A stretch of 64,000 nt of DNA from Galaxea fascicularis (taxonomy: Eukaryota; Cnidaria; Anthozoa; Scleractinia; Euphylliidae): contig OX419339.1 of the NCBI GenBank assembly GCA_948470475.1, positions 16,824,863 through 16,888,862 on the forward strand. The letters run 5' to 3'. The translations under genes and the position numbers were made by a program. The notes beneath the pieces are model-generated. The model saw only the letters and a program-made list of their open reading frames with translations. It was not told the origin of the DNA and made no database searches. Below, piece by piece: positions 34,201 to 44,596 of the stretch (positions within the stretch are counted from its first letter, which is position 1; each line of letters opens with the position of its first letter).

Positions 34201-34551
34201 TTAAAATCGAAATTTTCTTAGTTGATCTGAAATTTGTGCTGTGTTAAACGACGCTTTGAAATGAAGCTTTTTGGAGTAACCGTTGCCAATGGTTACCTTT
34301 GCGAAATCAGTGGAGCATTGTAATGCGCTGATTTGCGTGCTATTGTTGTGGGAGGCGGAGTTTTCCATATTATTATTACTCGCGGGAGTTTCAAAATCAG
34401 TCAACCATTCTCCCGAACAGCCTCCGAAAGGCAAATTTGCAGAGGGTTGACGAGTGCGTTCAGAAAACCGCATTTCGATAGTACTTGTAGGTGTCGTAGA
34501 CCAGCGAAAATTTGCAGGAGCTTTCCCGACACCCGGTACTAACTTTTCCAT
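34201..34551 (-). CDS. Hypothetical 116-residue protein
   Basis: A frame from an ATG at 34551 (MEKLVPGVGKAPANFRWS) to a stop at 34201, immediately upstream of the frame at 34198 and in a different phase. It is rich in Ser, Thr and Asn in the middle, with no recognisable domain. The close spacing suggests the two could be exons or a frameshifted pair of one gene. The promoter and splice sites are not clear. Confidence 0.3.
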   Translation of the reverse strand: MEKLVPGVGKAPANFRWSTTPTSTIEMRFSERTRQPSANLPFGGCSGEWLTDFETPASNNNMENSASHNNSTQISALQCSTDFAKVTIGNGYSKKLHFKASFNTAQISDQLRKFRF

Positions 34552-34921
34552 ATGCTGGCCGTAAACTTAATCGATCAGCTCGTCGAAATATTCCGCTTAA
34601 AGAACAGCGTCCATACCACAAAGCTCCCAAAATAGTCGATTTTCAAAGCAAATTTGATAATACTTGTAGAGACTTTAAAAAACAAAGTTTTGTTCAGAAT
34701 CGTTTATTGATGCCTCCTCTACAAATTCCATATGCTGGTACTTGGCCAGGGGAATTAATATGTCCGTGCAACAGAAAAACATACGCGCTGGTAGCCGCTT
34801 GTTGGCCGTATTCTTTGTTATGACGCGCACTTTTCTCTAATCAATTTTGAATTTTAGTGCCGGCGCGCGTAAAAGGTACCCGGATGTGTCGCGGCATTCT
34901 GGGCGATGGGTAGGGTCCTAA

Positions 34922-35191
34922 TCATGGCTTACACATAGATGTCTTCCTGGAGCGCAATCTGGTTAAAACTTTCCACAGTCCACTAGAAAACATCAGCAAA
35001 AGCAGGAAAATTATCAAAATGCCAATGCCAAAATGATCCAGGCTTTTCGACAAACCTTTTCTAGAGGGGGGAGGTAGCGGGGTGGAAGACAAGAGTATAT
35101 CTTCTAAAAAGGTGTCCCGAGGTAAAAGTAAATTTTCAGTCACAGTGACGTTGTTGAGTGCACACCACCCAATCACACAGACAGAATCAGA
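34922..35191 (-). CDS. Candidate exon with one transmembrane segment
   Basis: A minus-strand frame is open from an acceptor-like TTATAG before 35191 to a stop at 34922. It encodes a polar N-terminal part (VIGWCALNNVTVTENLLL), a Pro-rich patch (TPLPPPSRKG), one hydrophobic segment of about 20 residues (GIGILIIFLLLLMFSSG) and a short basic tail (LRSRKTSMCKP). This order looks like the last exon of a single-pass membrane protein. Its phase does not fit the neighbouring ankyrin exon. No partner exon was found, so it is only a candidate. Confidence 0.25.
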   Translation of the reverse strand, partial: SDSVCVIGWCALNNVTVTENLLLPRDTFLEDILLSSTPLPPPSRKGLSKSLDHFGIGILIIFLLLLMFSSGLWKVLTRLRSRKTSMCKP

Positions 35192-35228
35192 CTATAAGCC
35201 TGATGGGAGAGTAGTTATAATGTCATAC

Positions 35229-35304
35229 CTATTGGAGTTTTACCATAAAGTGTTCTACTTTCCAGCTCAGCTCCATGTTGTACCAGCAATTCAATTGATT
35301 TTTC
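35229..35304 (-). CDS. PPP1R16-like gene, second ankyrin exon in the window
   Basis: A 76-nt exon with acceptor TTGTCTCTAG and donor CCAATAG|GTATGA. It enters in phase 0, matching the previous exon, and leaves in phase 1. It encodes EKSIELLVQHGAELESRTL followed by YGKTPI, the second helix and the beginning of the next loop of ankyrin repeats (consensus ELLL.HGA.....G.TPL). In PPP1R16 proteins the last ankyrin repeat sits here, just before the acidic/basic linker. The following exon was not found between here and 30800. Confidence 0.7.
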
Positions 35305-35407
35305 CTAGAGACAAGCATAAGATCTTTTAGCATTATCCAAAATAAATTACTAGGCACAAATTCAAACTTAAGTGTAGAACTGCTGAATCTACTAGAAAGG
35401 TTTTTAC

Positions 35408-35533
35408 ATTTCCCCAGCAGGCCGCTGCATGAATAGGCCTCCATCCATCCTTATCCTCAACATCAACGTCAGCATCATTATCAAGCAAAAACTCCAGAAC
35501 TTCCTCATGAGCATTGGCAGCAGCAATATGCAA
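35408..35533 (-). CDS. PPP1R16-like gene, ankyrin-repeat exon
   Basis: A 126-nt exon, phase 0 at both ends, between ACATTTCAG and GGAAAT|GTAAAA. It encodes 42 residues: LHIAAANAHEEVLEFLLDND, then ADVDVEDKDGWRPIHAAACW and GN. This is a complete ankyrin repeat plus the first helix of the next. The combination LHIAAAN...VDVEDKDGW.P.HAAA.WG closely recalls the corresponding ankyrin repeats of TIMAP/MYPT3. Those repeats, with an N-terminal KVxF motif, hold the PP1 catalytic subunit. Upstream exons with that motif would be expected at higher coordinates, but none was found before the Mutator-like element, so the gene's 5' part is outside the readable region. Confidence 0.75.
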
Positions 35534-36835
35534 CTGAAATGTTAACAGATAGTAATGCTTTCACCAACTGGCCACAGCCTCTGTAATTAAATCTCAAGAA
35601 TTATTAGTACATGTACTATAGTACTAATATTGTGGTTTGGCATCTCATGGCAGGCACCCAAAAGCAGAGTTGGCAAGCAGCACTCCAAGCTGAGACTGTT
35701 TTGGTCGCCATGGCGAGTTTGAACAAAACTGCTCAGTGTCTTCTTCGTTCATAATTTCTGACTCCTTAAAGACTATAAAACATATCGTTTTTCGCCAAGC
35801 TATTCGCTCGCACAGCGGCCATTCTGATACAAAGGAAGAGGGGAAACTGGGACCAGCAGACTACAAATATATTACTCACCCCCGCTTGGGTGGGCATGAT
35901 TTTGATGTGTCATCTGGGTCATATACAAAACATGGACCCCTGGTCCATGGACCACCCCTGTAGCCTGGTCTGTGGACCCCTTCATGGACCACCCCTCATT
36001 TTGTAAATTCAATACGTTTTACAAACAGAAAAATAAAATCTTTAGACAGAAGAGAGAAGTAAATGAGACAGGGTAACTCTGGTGTGAATTAGGTCAGTAA
36101 CAACTGCCATGTGAGCTGTAAAGTTTACTGCAGTCCAGTCCATTCCATCAGACAGAAAAGCTCAGTTTTTCATTTGTGGTGTTTTTTGCTCGGAATACAG
36201 AAATTCAAGGCATAAGTGTTGGTCGGAATTTTGCTGGCACACACGGCGCTCTGCATGCTTTGGTTATTTATTTCCTGAGCAAATGTCAAGGTTTCACTTC
36301 TATTTGCCGTTCGGCTGACACATGCAGCCATGAAAATTCCCCAAGATCAAGTAAGCACATCCTGATTTACAATCTGCATGGAGACATTTTTAGGCAGTCT
36401 CAGAAACAGTAGGGACAATGTATTGTTTTTGTTTGACCTCGCTAAATATTTTTAAAGATCACCAATGCAGTTTAAGTTTATTGTTTATCACTGACAGAAT
36501 TCCATAGACAATGCACTGAATGCATCTACCTTAATGGGGCACAGAAAAAAGGTCAGCTTTGTGATGATGTGGGTTCTGAGTAGTAGTAAGGGGGGCCACT
36601 TGGGCACATTCACAAGAATAAATTAAAAGAACAATGGGGTGAGTATTCCCTAAGGACAGAGAACAATGGGGATATGGTAATTATCACGTACACAGCACGA
36701 GGGCAGGAAGCAGGCTATGACGTCATCATAGGGGTCAAAGTCCAGGATTTCGCAATACGGTTGAGTAGGTATCAAGGAATGACATCATCACATAGGCATG
36801 TGAAAGAGATTACTCAACTCCATGGCTTGTCACGC
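35534..36835. other. Non-coding stretch
   Basis: No supported exon. The short open frames at 35736-35963 and 36176-36412 have no domain. The region would be intron or 5' flank of the PPP1R16-like gene. Confidence 0.35.
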
Positions 36836-36844
36836 ATCGTCAGC

Positions 36845-37142
36845 GGGTGTCTGGAATACCCGAATAGCGAATAGCGAATAGTCACGAATAGCGAACAGCG
36901 AACAGCGAACAGCGAACAGCGAACAGCGAACAGCGAACAGCGAATAGCGAACAGCGAATAGCGAATAGCGAACAGCGAATAGTGGCGAACAGTGACGAAT
37001 AGTGGCGAACAGTGACGAATAGTGGCGAATAGTGGCGAATAGCGACGAATAGTGGCGAATAGCGACGAATAGTGGCGAACAGTGACGAATAGTGACGAAT
37101 AGTGGCGAATAGCGACGAATAGTGGCGAATAGTGACGAATAG
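36845..37142 (+). repeat. Left terminal inverted repeat of heptamers
   Basis: GGGTGTCTGG, then tandem GCGAATA and GCGAACA heptamers (36863-36975), then mixed GTGGCGAATA/GTGACGAATA decamers up to the nested MITE. It is G-rich and telomere-like in look but not a telomeric motif. Frames open here are compositional. Confidence 0.9.
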
Positions 37143-37151
37143 TCACCGCCT

Positions 37152-37301
37152 CAATCTCGTTCCCAGGGTCCTCTCTCCACCTCGAGAAAGTACCCTGGTT
37201 ACGGCTGGTCACGTGTCTATGCATGCCAACCCAAGCCGCACAGAGGGTGGGTCTTCAACATACTTTCTCGAGGTAGAGAGAGGACCCTGGGAACGAGGTT
37301 G
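37152..37301. mobile_element. Nested 150-bp MITE with 9-bp TSD
   Basis: Inverted ends of about 40 bp (CAATCTCGTTCCCAGGGTCC at the left; the right end is the reverse complement of CAACCTCGTTCCCAGGGTCC) continue through CTCTCT-ACCTCGAGAAAGTA. TCACCGCCT flanks both sides (37143-37151 and 37302-37310), a perfect 9-bp target duplication. It is inserted at the inner edge of the MULE's left terminal repeat and is therefore younger than that element's arrival. Confidence 0.88.
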
Positions 37302-37415
37302 TCACCGCCTTAGTTCAGCACTGATCTGGATTCGTTGAAATTGATCACGTGCAGCAATAGTGTTTATCCACGGACGCTGACGGATCGAGCAAGCTGGAGA
37401 AGTTGTGTTTTGCTG

Positions 37416-37560
37416 GCCCCGGTTGTTCAAACGTTGGATAGCGCTATCCACCGGATAAATAACTATCCAGCGGATAAGTATTGGGGAAGCTCATTGCACT
37501 ATCCACTGGATAGATATTTATCCGGTGGATAGCGCTATCCAGCCTTCGAACAATCGGGGC
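37416..37560. mobile_element. Nested 145-bp palindromic MITE
   Basis: Ends GCCCCGGTTGTTC and the reverse complement of GCCCCGATTGTTC are inverted. Pairing continues through TGGATAGCGCTATCCACCGG and ATAAATA. CTG occurs on both sides (37413-37415 and 37561-37563), a possible 3-bp target duplication as in Harbinger-type insertion. It is non-coding. Confidence 0.75.
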
Positions 37561-37563
37561 CTG

Positions 37564-39065
37564 ATGTATTGTTTCCGAGGCAGGTAGTAGTTTCAATTTT
37601 ATCATCTGTGCAGCTGTTACAGTATACTTGTTATATATTAAGCTGCCTTCGATTCATGGTTAGTGTTCGAGGTTGTGTGCAGTATTTTGATCCTTGGATT
37701 TCTAGTTGTTATTTGAGTTGTGTTTTCCTATTCCGTAAAGTGTTTAGGTCAACAGCCTGGTTTTCGACCAATTGGGTTCGTAATAACCTCTTACATCAAC
37801 CAGACAACTAATTACCATTCGCTCAGGTTACAGAGTATTACAAAGGAGAGGTATATGCGAAACCCACTACACGAAAAAAGTATAAAAACATAGATAGGTC
37901 TCAAATTTCTATCGAAACTCATTCGTGTCCCGTTTTGTCAATATTCAGAAGTAATATGTAGCTTGACAAATCAAACGAAGGCCCAATTCCGCTGTACATG
38001 CTAACACGAAATTTATCAGCCGAGGACATTTAAAACAGTAGTAGATAGCACTGAGCTGGTAGTACGTGGTAAGTTGATGTGCTGTTAGACTTTATCCCTC
38101 AACAATATGAAAGGCTGCTCTTGGTAAACACGTTTTTACTTTGTCAATATGAAGTATTGCTGACATAGCAACAGAGTTTCATACACAACAAGTGGTACAA
38201 AGCATGCAACAGTTTTTGTCCAGTTCTATTAGAGAGGTATCCGATAAAATATTACTTCGGTGCTGAAATACAAGAGTATGATAGTATGATAGTAACATGC
38301 AGGAACTGACTTTTACTTGAGCTGCTGCTTATACGCTTTCAACAGCAGTGAATAACCAGTGCAATTATTACTCAATTAGAATTAGAATTGTTACTCGATC
38401 CTCATCAACTACTCGTCGGTATCACCCCGAGGCTCTTCTTTACATGTATTTTTCAAAATTTGAACAGTCGCCGTTCTACCCACTGTTAAAATTTCAACAA
38501 ACGTAATTTAAACGGTAGTCCAATGAATGGAAAAAATATCCACTTCCTGATATATCCTAAAATTCCTAAGATTCTTATCCCATAAATCGAAGTTACTGTT
38601 ACTGACAAGCACTATAACATGAACACAAATTCCTCTGGAGGTGACTCCCATGTGAAATAGGCAGGGATGCTCGTCGTCTCCTTTGGGGCCGGGTTAAAGG
38701 GGTGGGTGAGTAAACATTACGAATCTGGGTATCTATGGTGTTGCCTAAGTTATATTTCTTGGTTATATGCAAAGAAATATAAAAAGAGATTAAAAAGAAT
38801 GCCTTTAGAATCTAAAAGCAATCTCTTGAAGTGCCAAACAGGGCTTAAGCCGCGCTTAGGTTGCTCCTAATTTTCTGACTAGCATCCCTACACAATCTCC
38901 TAACTTTATTTGTTACTCTTATCTTAGCCCAAAACCAACGAATGATAATGGTGGAGTTTAACTATGAAGAGTGAGTCCAAGGACAGATTGGACATACTGC
39001 AATTGGTCAGCTGTTAATTTTTCGGCAGAAGAGGGTGACACCACCAGGCTTATACAAGATGATGC
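37564..39065. other. MULE interior, downstream of the transposase gene
   Basis: AT-rich DNA without a supported gene. The short plus frame at 38667-38870 has no domain. The first few hundred bases below 39066 on minus should contain the transposase 3' untranslated region. Confidence 0.4.
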
Positions 39066-41752
39066 TCAACCAAAATCAGGATGTCTGCGTTTGATGCAGT
39101 CCAAGTCCACATGATATGCACGTGGCTGCGCAACTGGTGTGATCTTGGACTTTGATGATCCTGCTATCCAATCCTTTTCACAACGACGAAGAATTAAACC
39201 ATGTACAGGATCCTCAAAAAGGGTATGACATCCAGCGCATTTCTTTGAACGGGTGTCCTTCCAAAACGTGATCTCCATGGGTTTTCTTCCTGCTCTCCAT
39301 GGCGGGGGACTTGACTGTGTACTCGACTGCTTCTCCGCACCCCTTTCGCTTGACTCGGCCACATCATGAAGTTCTGTAACGGCTTCTTTTGGTTTCCGCG
39401 AACCTTTGGGCTGAGATGATTTGGGCTTGTTTCCGACGCTTTTAGGCCATGAAGCCCTAACAGCTTTATCTAAATTTGGCGTACCGTTCGACCGTCGCCA
39501 CTGGAGAACTTTCTGTAACCTTCCCATCTTTTCAGCGGCTGCTATGGTGTGCTTGCACAGTTTCCAGTCGTTGAAGGACGGGCACTGTTCGCATGTCACA
39601 CGCCCAGTGTCATGCACATAAACAAAGTGGGGCTGGGATGGCTTGCTCTCGCTAGCAACGAGATGGGCGTTGCTGTCACTGAAATATGTGCCAATGGGTT
39701 TTCCAATAGATCCAGGAGTAGCTAATAAATGTTCCGCTTTCTGCCACATTCTGGTAACAACACTGAAAGGGATTGAAATAATGTTAGCTGCCCCAGGAGG
39801 AATGCTGATCTTTGCTGGTAATGTGTCTGCACTGGAGTGGGCATCGTTTGTAGTGACTGTTCCCATGCTTGCCACGTCGTTGAAACCCCCAGTCACCTCC
39901 AGAAAAATTTGGTCATCATTTTCTGCCTGAAATGATACTGAAAGGGCCTTAACAGCAGTACGTCTCACACGTTCCAAGTGGCGTTGTCGTCTTTCTGGAG
40001 ACATGGCAAACCAAACGTCTTCCTCGATTTCTAGGAATTTGTACTGTTCGCGCAAGCGATACTCTCCTCTTCTGATAACTGCTAATTCTTCTTGATGGTA
40101 TTGCATGACAACCTCTTGTTCAAGGTGCAAGATGAAGTCTGGAATGGTCATATTCTTCTTTTGATTTCGCTTCTCATCTTTCACTTTGTGATGGATGGAT
40201 TCAGGATCGTTGTTCGTGTACCAAGAAGTTGGCTGTCCTCCCAGGCCTGCGCATCGTCTGGTCGAAGCTAGCATGGATTTCTTAACAACCTCTGCGTAAT
40301 TCTTCTTGAACCACTCTGGAAAGATAGCCTCAGCTGCTGAGTTGCTTACCGAAGTTTCAAGTGTTTCCCACTTGGCGATGCACGATTCAAGTTTCAGGTC
40401 GAAGTCTTCATTATCTGTGGAATCAGCCAAGCCCATCTGATAACTTGGTCCTTCGCGCTTCCCAAAGATATCAGCTATGACATCTTTCTCAATAGCCTGC
40501 AAACCATTTCCCCGAAGGAAACGTTTTATGTTATCTATGGCATGCAGGAAACAACGCAATCCAGTTGCATACTCAAAGTTCTTGGTAGCTGCGTTGATGA
40601 GTGCCTGTTCTCCGTCTGTACCAAAGAAAAGTACATTCTTTAGTTGCTCTTCCAAGGCTACCAGGCTTGAGAAAAAGTATTGGTAGGTGTATTCATCTTT
40701 CTTTGCATGGATCAGTGCTGGACCAATGAACAAAGGTGACCTGCGGTTTCCAGTTTCGTCGGCTTTCTTCGTTTCCAGGAGAAGATGCTTGTATGTTGTG
40801 TGGGTGACATCGAACTTACCAATATTGAAAGTGGAATCTATTCCAAGTATGCTAATTTGGTCAGGGTTCGTGCAGAATCGAACAATGTCATGCAGCTGTT
40901 TCTCTGAAGCGAGAACAACACCAAATGGAGCCAACTTGTAATCTCTAATAAAACCCTTGTCTTTTCGTCGCTGATGTTCGTTGAAAATGGCAATGATGTC
41001 ATACACCTCACTCCCAGATGTTACGCCATCTATTGAGCAGTGGGAGGCTGCAATATTGCGACGTTTAATGTCATAGATCTGCTGTCTATTTCTTGGAACT
41101 TCACATGTGTTTTCTACCCAAGCCATACCTCCTTGTTCTCTCCACATGTCGTGTTCTACTTTCTTTGGTTTCTGGAGCTTTGATCTCTCTGACATATCTA
41201 TCATCGCGCTGGATGCTGTTCTGAAGTATGGTTGGCTATCATCTTTCTTGTTTCCATGGGGTGCAAGTTTTAGCTCCTCTTCTTCGCCGTTTTCGAAGAA
41301 ATACTGCAAAATTGCCACTGGGAACTTAAGGGAATCGTGTTCTAACTTGGTTACTACACGACGAAACCATGCGCCTGAAACAGTTTCTGCTCTCCAGTAG
41401 GTGCGTTTCAGGGTGTACGTTGTAATAGCATGAACCTTCTTCTGAAGATACTTGGCTTGTATGTCTCCTTCTAAACAGTGCACTTCATAGTAGCAGTATG
41501 TGCGCCCACCCCACAGCCACTTCCCATTGCCATCTGCAGATATCAAATCTTTCTCATCTTTCAAAGATGACGTATCTACCAGAAATGTGTAGTTGTTTCT
41601 GCATTTAAAAGGCACGGAGAAACACAGTTGCTCCTTTGACATCGATGATTGCCTCAGAAGGATCTTCAACGCCTCCACGTGTGGGTAGGCGCTGATTCTG
41701 CCCTCAAATATTGGCCATTTGGTGTCATCATGTAGAAAGTTTGGCTTGGGTT
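39066..41752 (-). CDS. MULE transposase, exon 5 (catalytic domain and SWIM zinc finger)
   Basis: This exon encodes 894 of the 948 residues. A strong acceptor (TTTATCCTCTGCAG) precedes base 41752 and the exon enters in phase 1. In spliced numbering the Mutator-type DDE catalytic residues are D359 (ILGIDSTFNIG), D433 (FFGTDGEQAL) and E571 (TNNDPESIHH). The family's C-x2-H pair lies between them at C454/H457 (CFLHAIDNI). A SWIM-type zinc finger follows at 774-788 (CEQCPSFNDWKLCKH). It is a variant, with C-x2-C in place of the usual C-x-C. A Lys/Pro/Ser-rich spacer leads to a C-terminal Cys/His cluster (KCAGCHTLFEDPVHG, then CIKRRH). The enzyme is expected to excise and integrate the element by binding its inverted termini. 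No frameshift or stop is seen, and the frame lies antisense to the surrounding plus-strand numbering. Confidence 0.9.
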
Positions 41753-42351
41753 CTGCAGAGGATAAACTTGCGGTAATTACTGGATTATATTGTCCCAATT
41801 AGCGCCAATATCTTGTCAGCAATATTTGATAGGTGCCACGCCAATCTGTCTATCGAATTTGCCTGTGCGCGAATAATTCTATAACGTTTCTGCTACGAAC
41901 AATGTCCCCTCCAAACATGGCCTCTCTGATTTGAATTAAAACGAAAGAAAAAAGTATCCTGTACAATTCATGTAGTTGTTAGCTTCAAGAGCCAAAAACA
42001 GCTTAGATCAAGAACTTTTCATTACGACGACGGAAAAATTACCTTTGAAAATTTAAGCCACCTTTCTTCTCGGTGCCCCACATGCTACGTGACAATCGTG
42101 TAGTGGGCGATATATACAAACAGGGTACTGTAAGTATACGTTACTTCGATTTGGCCTTTAGCTGGTCTTTCTCTTAGACTCTATTTTCTTGTGTTCGTCT
42201 TTCACCCTAGAGCATCCATGTTGCTAGCGGAGTAGCATAAGTTAAACAAAAAACAACAACGACAACTTGATGAAATATGAAATCGGGTATTTTGTGAGTT
42301 GTGGAGTCCCGAACGCCAATAAAATAATACCGTGTTATTAGGCAGCCTTAC
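41753..42351 (-). other. Intron 4 of the MULE transposase gene
   Basis: 599 bp between the donor GAAG|GTAAGG (42351) and the acceptor at 41753. No coding content is seen. Confidence 0.6.
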
Positions 42352-42386
42352 CTTCTATCGGGGGGTCGTCTTGGAAAAGAGACTCG
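42352..42386 (-). CDS. MULE transposase, exon 4 (35 nt)
   Basis: A micro-exon between TTTGCTTTCAG and GATAGAAG|GTAAGG. It completes a Ser codon, reads ESLFQDDPPIE, and leaves one base that forms Glu with exon 5. Both splice sites are near consensus and the phase agrees on both sides. The peptide is acidic with a hydrophobic-acidic SLFQDD motif like that of exon 3 (LSFDD), so the exons may be related. Confidence 0.65.
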
Positions 42387-44144
42387 CTGAAAGCAAAGCA
42401 CAAAGGAAAAATATTGAGACGGTTGGAAACTTTCACAAATTTTGCCATAAAAACTGAATTGTTAACAAATCTTCACCTATTATTAGTCGTTTACACTACC
42501 CCTTGCTTTTTAGTATAAATCTACTAGCGTTCTATCACGAATGCCGTTGCTGATTAGCTACTGCACTCGCTATCTATTCTGCTGTAGATAGTAAGTAGAG
42601 TAGCAGTGTCTGCCTGTAAAGAAACTGCCTGCCGCTTCTTTGCGTTTTGAAATGTCTGTGCTGAGAATTCTGACAAAGTTTGAAGGAATAGTAGATTTAT
42701 ACTAAAACAATTTGACTATTCGCTCTCGATTTGTATGTGTGATAGTTGACTTGGGAGTCCTCGTCAATCATGTTCGTCATGTTCTAATTGTTTAATATAA
42801 CTACTCATTCAAATTGTTAAAGCCGCAACAACCAATTGTCTGGGTTGAAAAATCATGGCTCCTTAAATTATTCCCCTCTATTGTGGCCTTGCATACAGAG
42901 CCGAGCCTGTCTATTGGGAGGGGGGAGGGCAGGGGAATGCACAAGTGCACCAGATTATATTGTGCAGCATCTCCTCGAAATAATATTAACTTAGAAGCAT
43001 TTCTTCTAGTTGCCACCTAATTTTCACGAAGATTTGTCCATTATCTAGGCTTGTAATTTATGGGTGGTGGTGGTGGTGGGTGAGGGGTGGGGGGAAGGTG
43101 TTTCCGTGACTTCGCACCCCCTCACTTCGCACCCCTCATCTACATCGCCTCTTAAAAACATCATTTTTGATGAGCAGCAGGACTGCTATTTTATAGGCTT
43201 GCCTCGCCCACCATGCTCACTACATCTGTGAAATATGCATGAATAGCCTAGATGCAGTGCAGTATAACACCTCCCCTAGCCCCATCCCCCCTACTTTAAA
43301 AGAAAAAAAGCACCGCCGCTTGCAATATATATGTCCTAGCGACGATTTTAAGAAGAAGAAAGAAGGAACGGAATTCAGTTTCAGCATAGCTTGCAACCAC
43401 GCTCTTTAGCCTAGTATAGGAGAAAAAAAAGAGAAGAAAGGTGGGGAGGGAGACGCTCCCATCCTCGCCCCCATTCCCTATCGGCCACTTCACTCTCCCC
43501 TAGTTTCTTTTCGGACCTACCAGCCGCGGTCGGACTCTGTTCACAGGCTTGTTTTTAGCATCGCCAAAAATAACACCGTCCTCAGCTAAGGTTAAATAAA
43601 TTTAAACAACAGTCGCATTCTATAGTTACTGAACTGTGTAATATGCCGGGTGCTGTCTACTGCGTCACTCCATTCATTATGATCGTTTATTTTTTCTATT
43701 CCTCAGCCTCTCATAAACAAAACACTATCATCATCACTATCACTATCAAATGCCATTATCTCGTTTGATACACTGAAGAGTGGAGAAAGGTACCAGCGAA
43801 ATGGCACTGAATCCAACGCGCTCTTGTCAAGAAAGTAACACGATAAAACCAGTTGCAACTTAAATAAACAGGCGATGTTCTCAATTTACTATCACTAATA
43901 TCAAAGTTGCAATAATTTAATTTAATTTATCATGAATCTTAGACGCTCTGCTATGTGAAAACACACGATCCCCCAAAGTAAACACCAGAAAAGAAATATA
44001 TGAAACACAAATTTCGAAAGTACTAGCTAAAATCAAAGTTTAGTTTTAAGTGTTCCACCCCTGAAATCATAATTGAATTGGCTCTACAAAATTCACCGCC
44101 TAGCGCTGAATGTCGGAATCAAAGAAAATATTAAATATGCTCAC
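42387..44144 (-). other. Intron 3 of the MULE transposase gene
   Basis: A 1758-bp interval without a supported frame. It contains G-rich tracts near 42916 and 43060-43100 and a GA-rich tract near 43420-43450. Confidence 0.5.
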
Positions 44145-44186
44145 CTGTCGTCGAAAGAGAGTTTCGTGCATGCTTTTACAAACACT
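44145..44186 (-). CDS. MULE transposase, exon 3 (42 nt)
   Basis: The acceptor CTTTTGTTCTGCTTTAG precedes base 44186 and the donor GACGACAG|GTGAGC follows 44145. In phase 2 at both ends it reads VFVKACTKLSFDD. Its 42-nt length equals that of exon 2, and both end in an acidic pair, which suggests exon duplication within the element. Confidence 0.65.
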
Positions 44187-44299
44187 CTAAAGCAGAACAA
44201 AAGTGAAAATGCAAAAATATAAATCAGTTTCATTAATACATCAAGATCATGATCATCTACCCGCACAGCGGCGCCCGAACATAAATTTTAGATACTCAC

Positions 44300-44341
44300 A
44301 TTTCATCATCCTCGTCTGTGCTGTCCGATGCGAGGCACATT
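44300..44341 (-). CDS. MULE transposase, exon 2 (42 nt)
   Basis: The acceptor TTCCTTTTTTACAG precedes base 44341 and the donor GATGAAAT|GTGAGT follows 44300. It is phase 2 at both ends and reads MCLASDSTDEDDE, a short acidic Ser/Asp/Glu peptide that could be a casein-kinase-type site. Confidence 0.65.
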
Positions 44342-44471
44342 CTGTAAAAAAGGAATACAATCAAAATGTGAGTCAAGTGGTTTGTGATTAAAGCGACAAA
44401 CGAGCTACTCTGATAACCGTTGCGATAATTAATTATCCAAATAAGCAACAGGATTTCAGTGCAATTATTAC

Positions 44472-44512
44472 CTTTTTTTCTCAGGGCTCAAGCTCTCCTT
44501 CTTCGCCGACAT
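44472..44512 (-). CDS. MULE transposase, exon 1 (start codon)
   Basis: The ATG at 44512 opens MSAKKESLSPEKK, a basic N-terminus, and ends in the donor AAAAG|GTAATA in phase 2. Another ATG seven bases upstream (44519) is in a different frame that stops within 13 codons, so 44512 is the better start. It lies just inside the right inverted repeat (inner edge near 44597), so transcription probably starts in the repeat. Confidence 0.65.
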
Positions 44513-44596
44513 ATTTCATTGCTGATAAGCATCTCTCCTTATTTAGCGGGAAAATGCTGCACGGTTGACCTGGAAGTACTGGGTACCAAATTTTCG

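Noticed and set aside
36814..37224. A minus-strand frame of repetitive HYSSLF/RCSLFAV residues, and the matching plus frames at 44459-44942
   Set aside because: These are translations of the heptamer terminal repeats of the Mutator-like element. Several frames are open because of composition.
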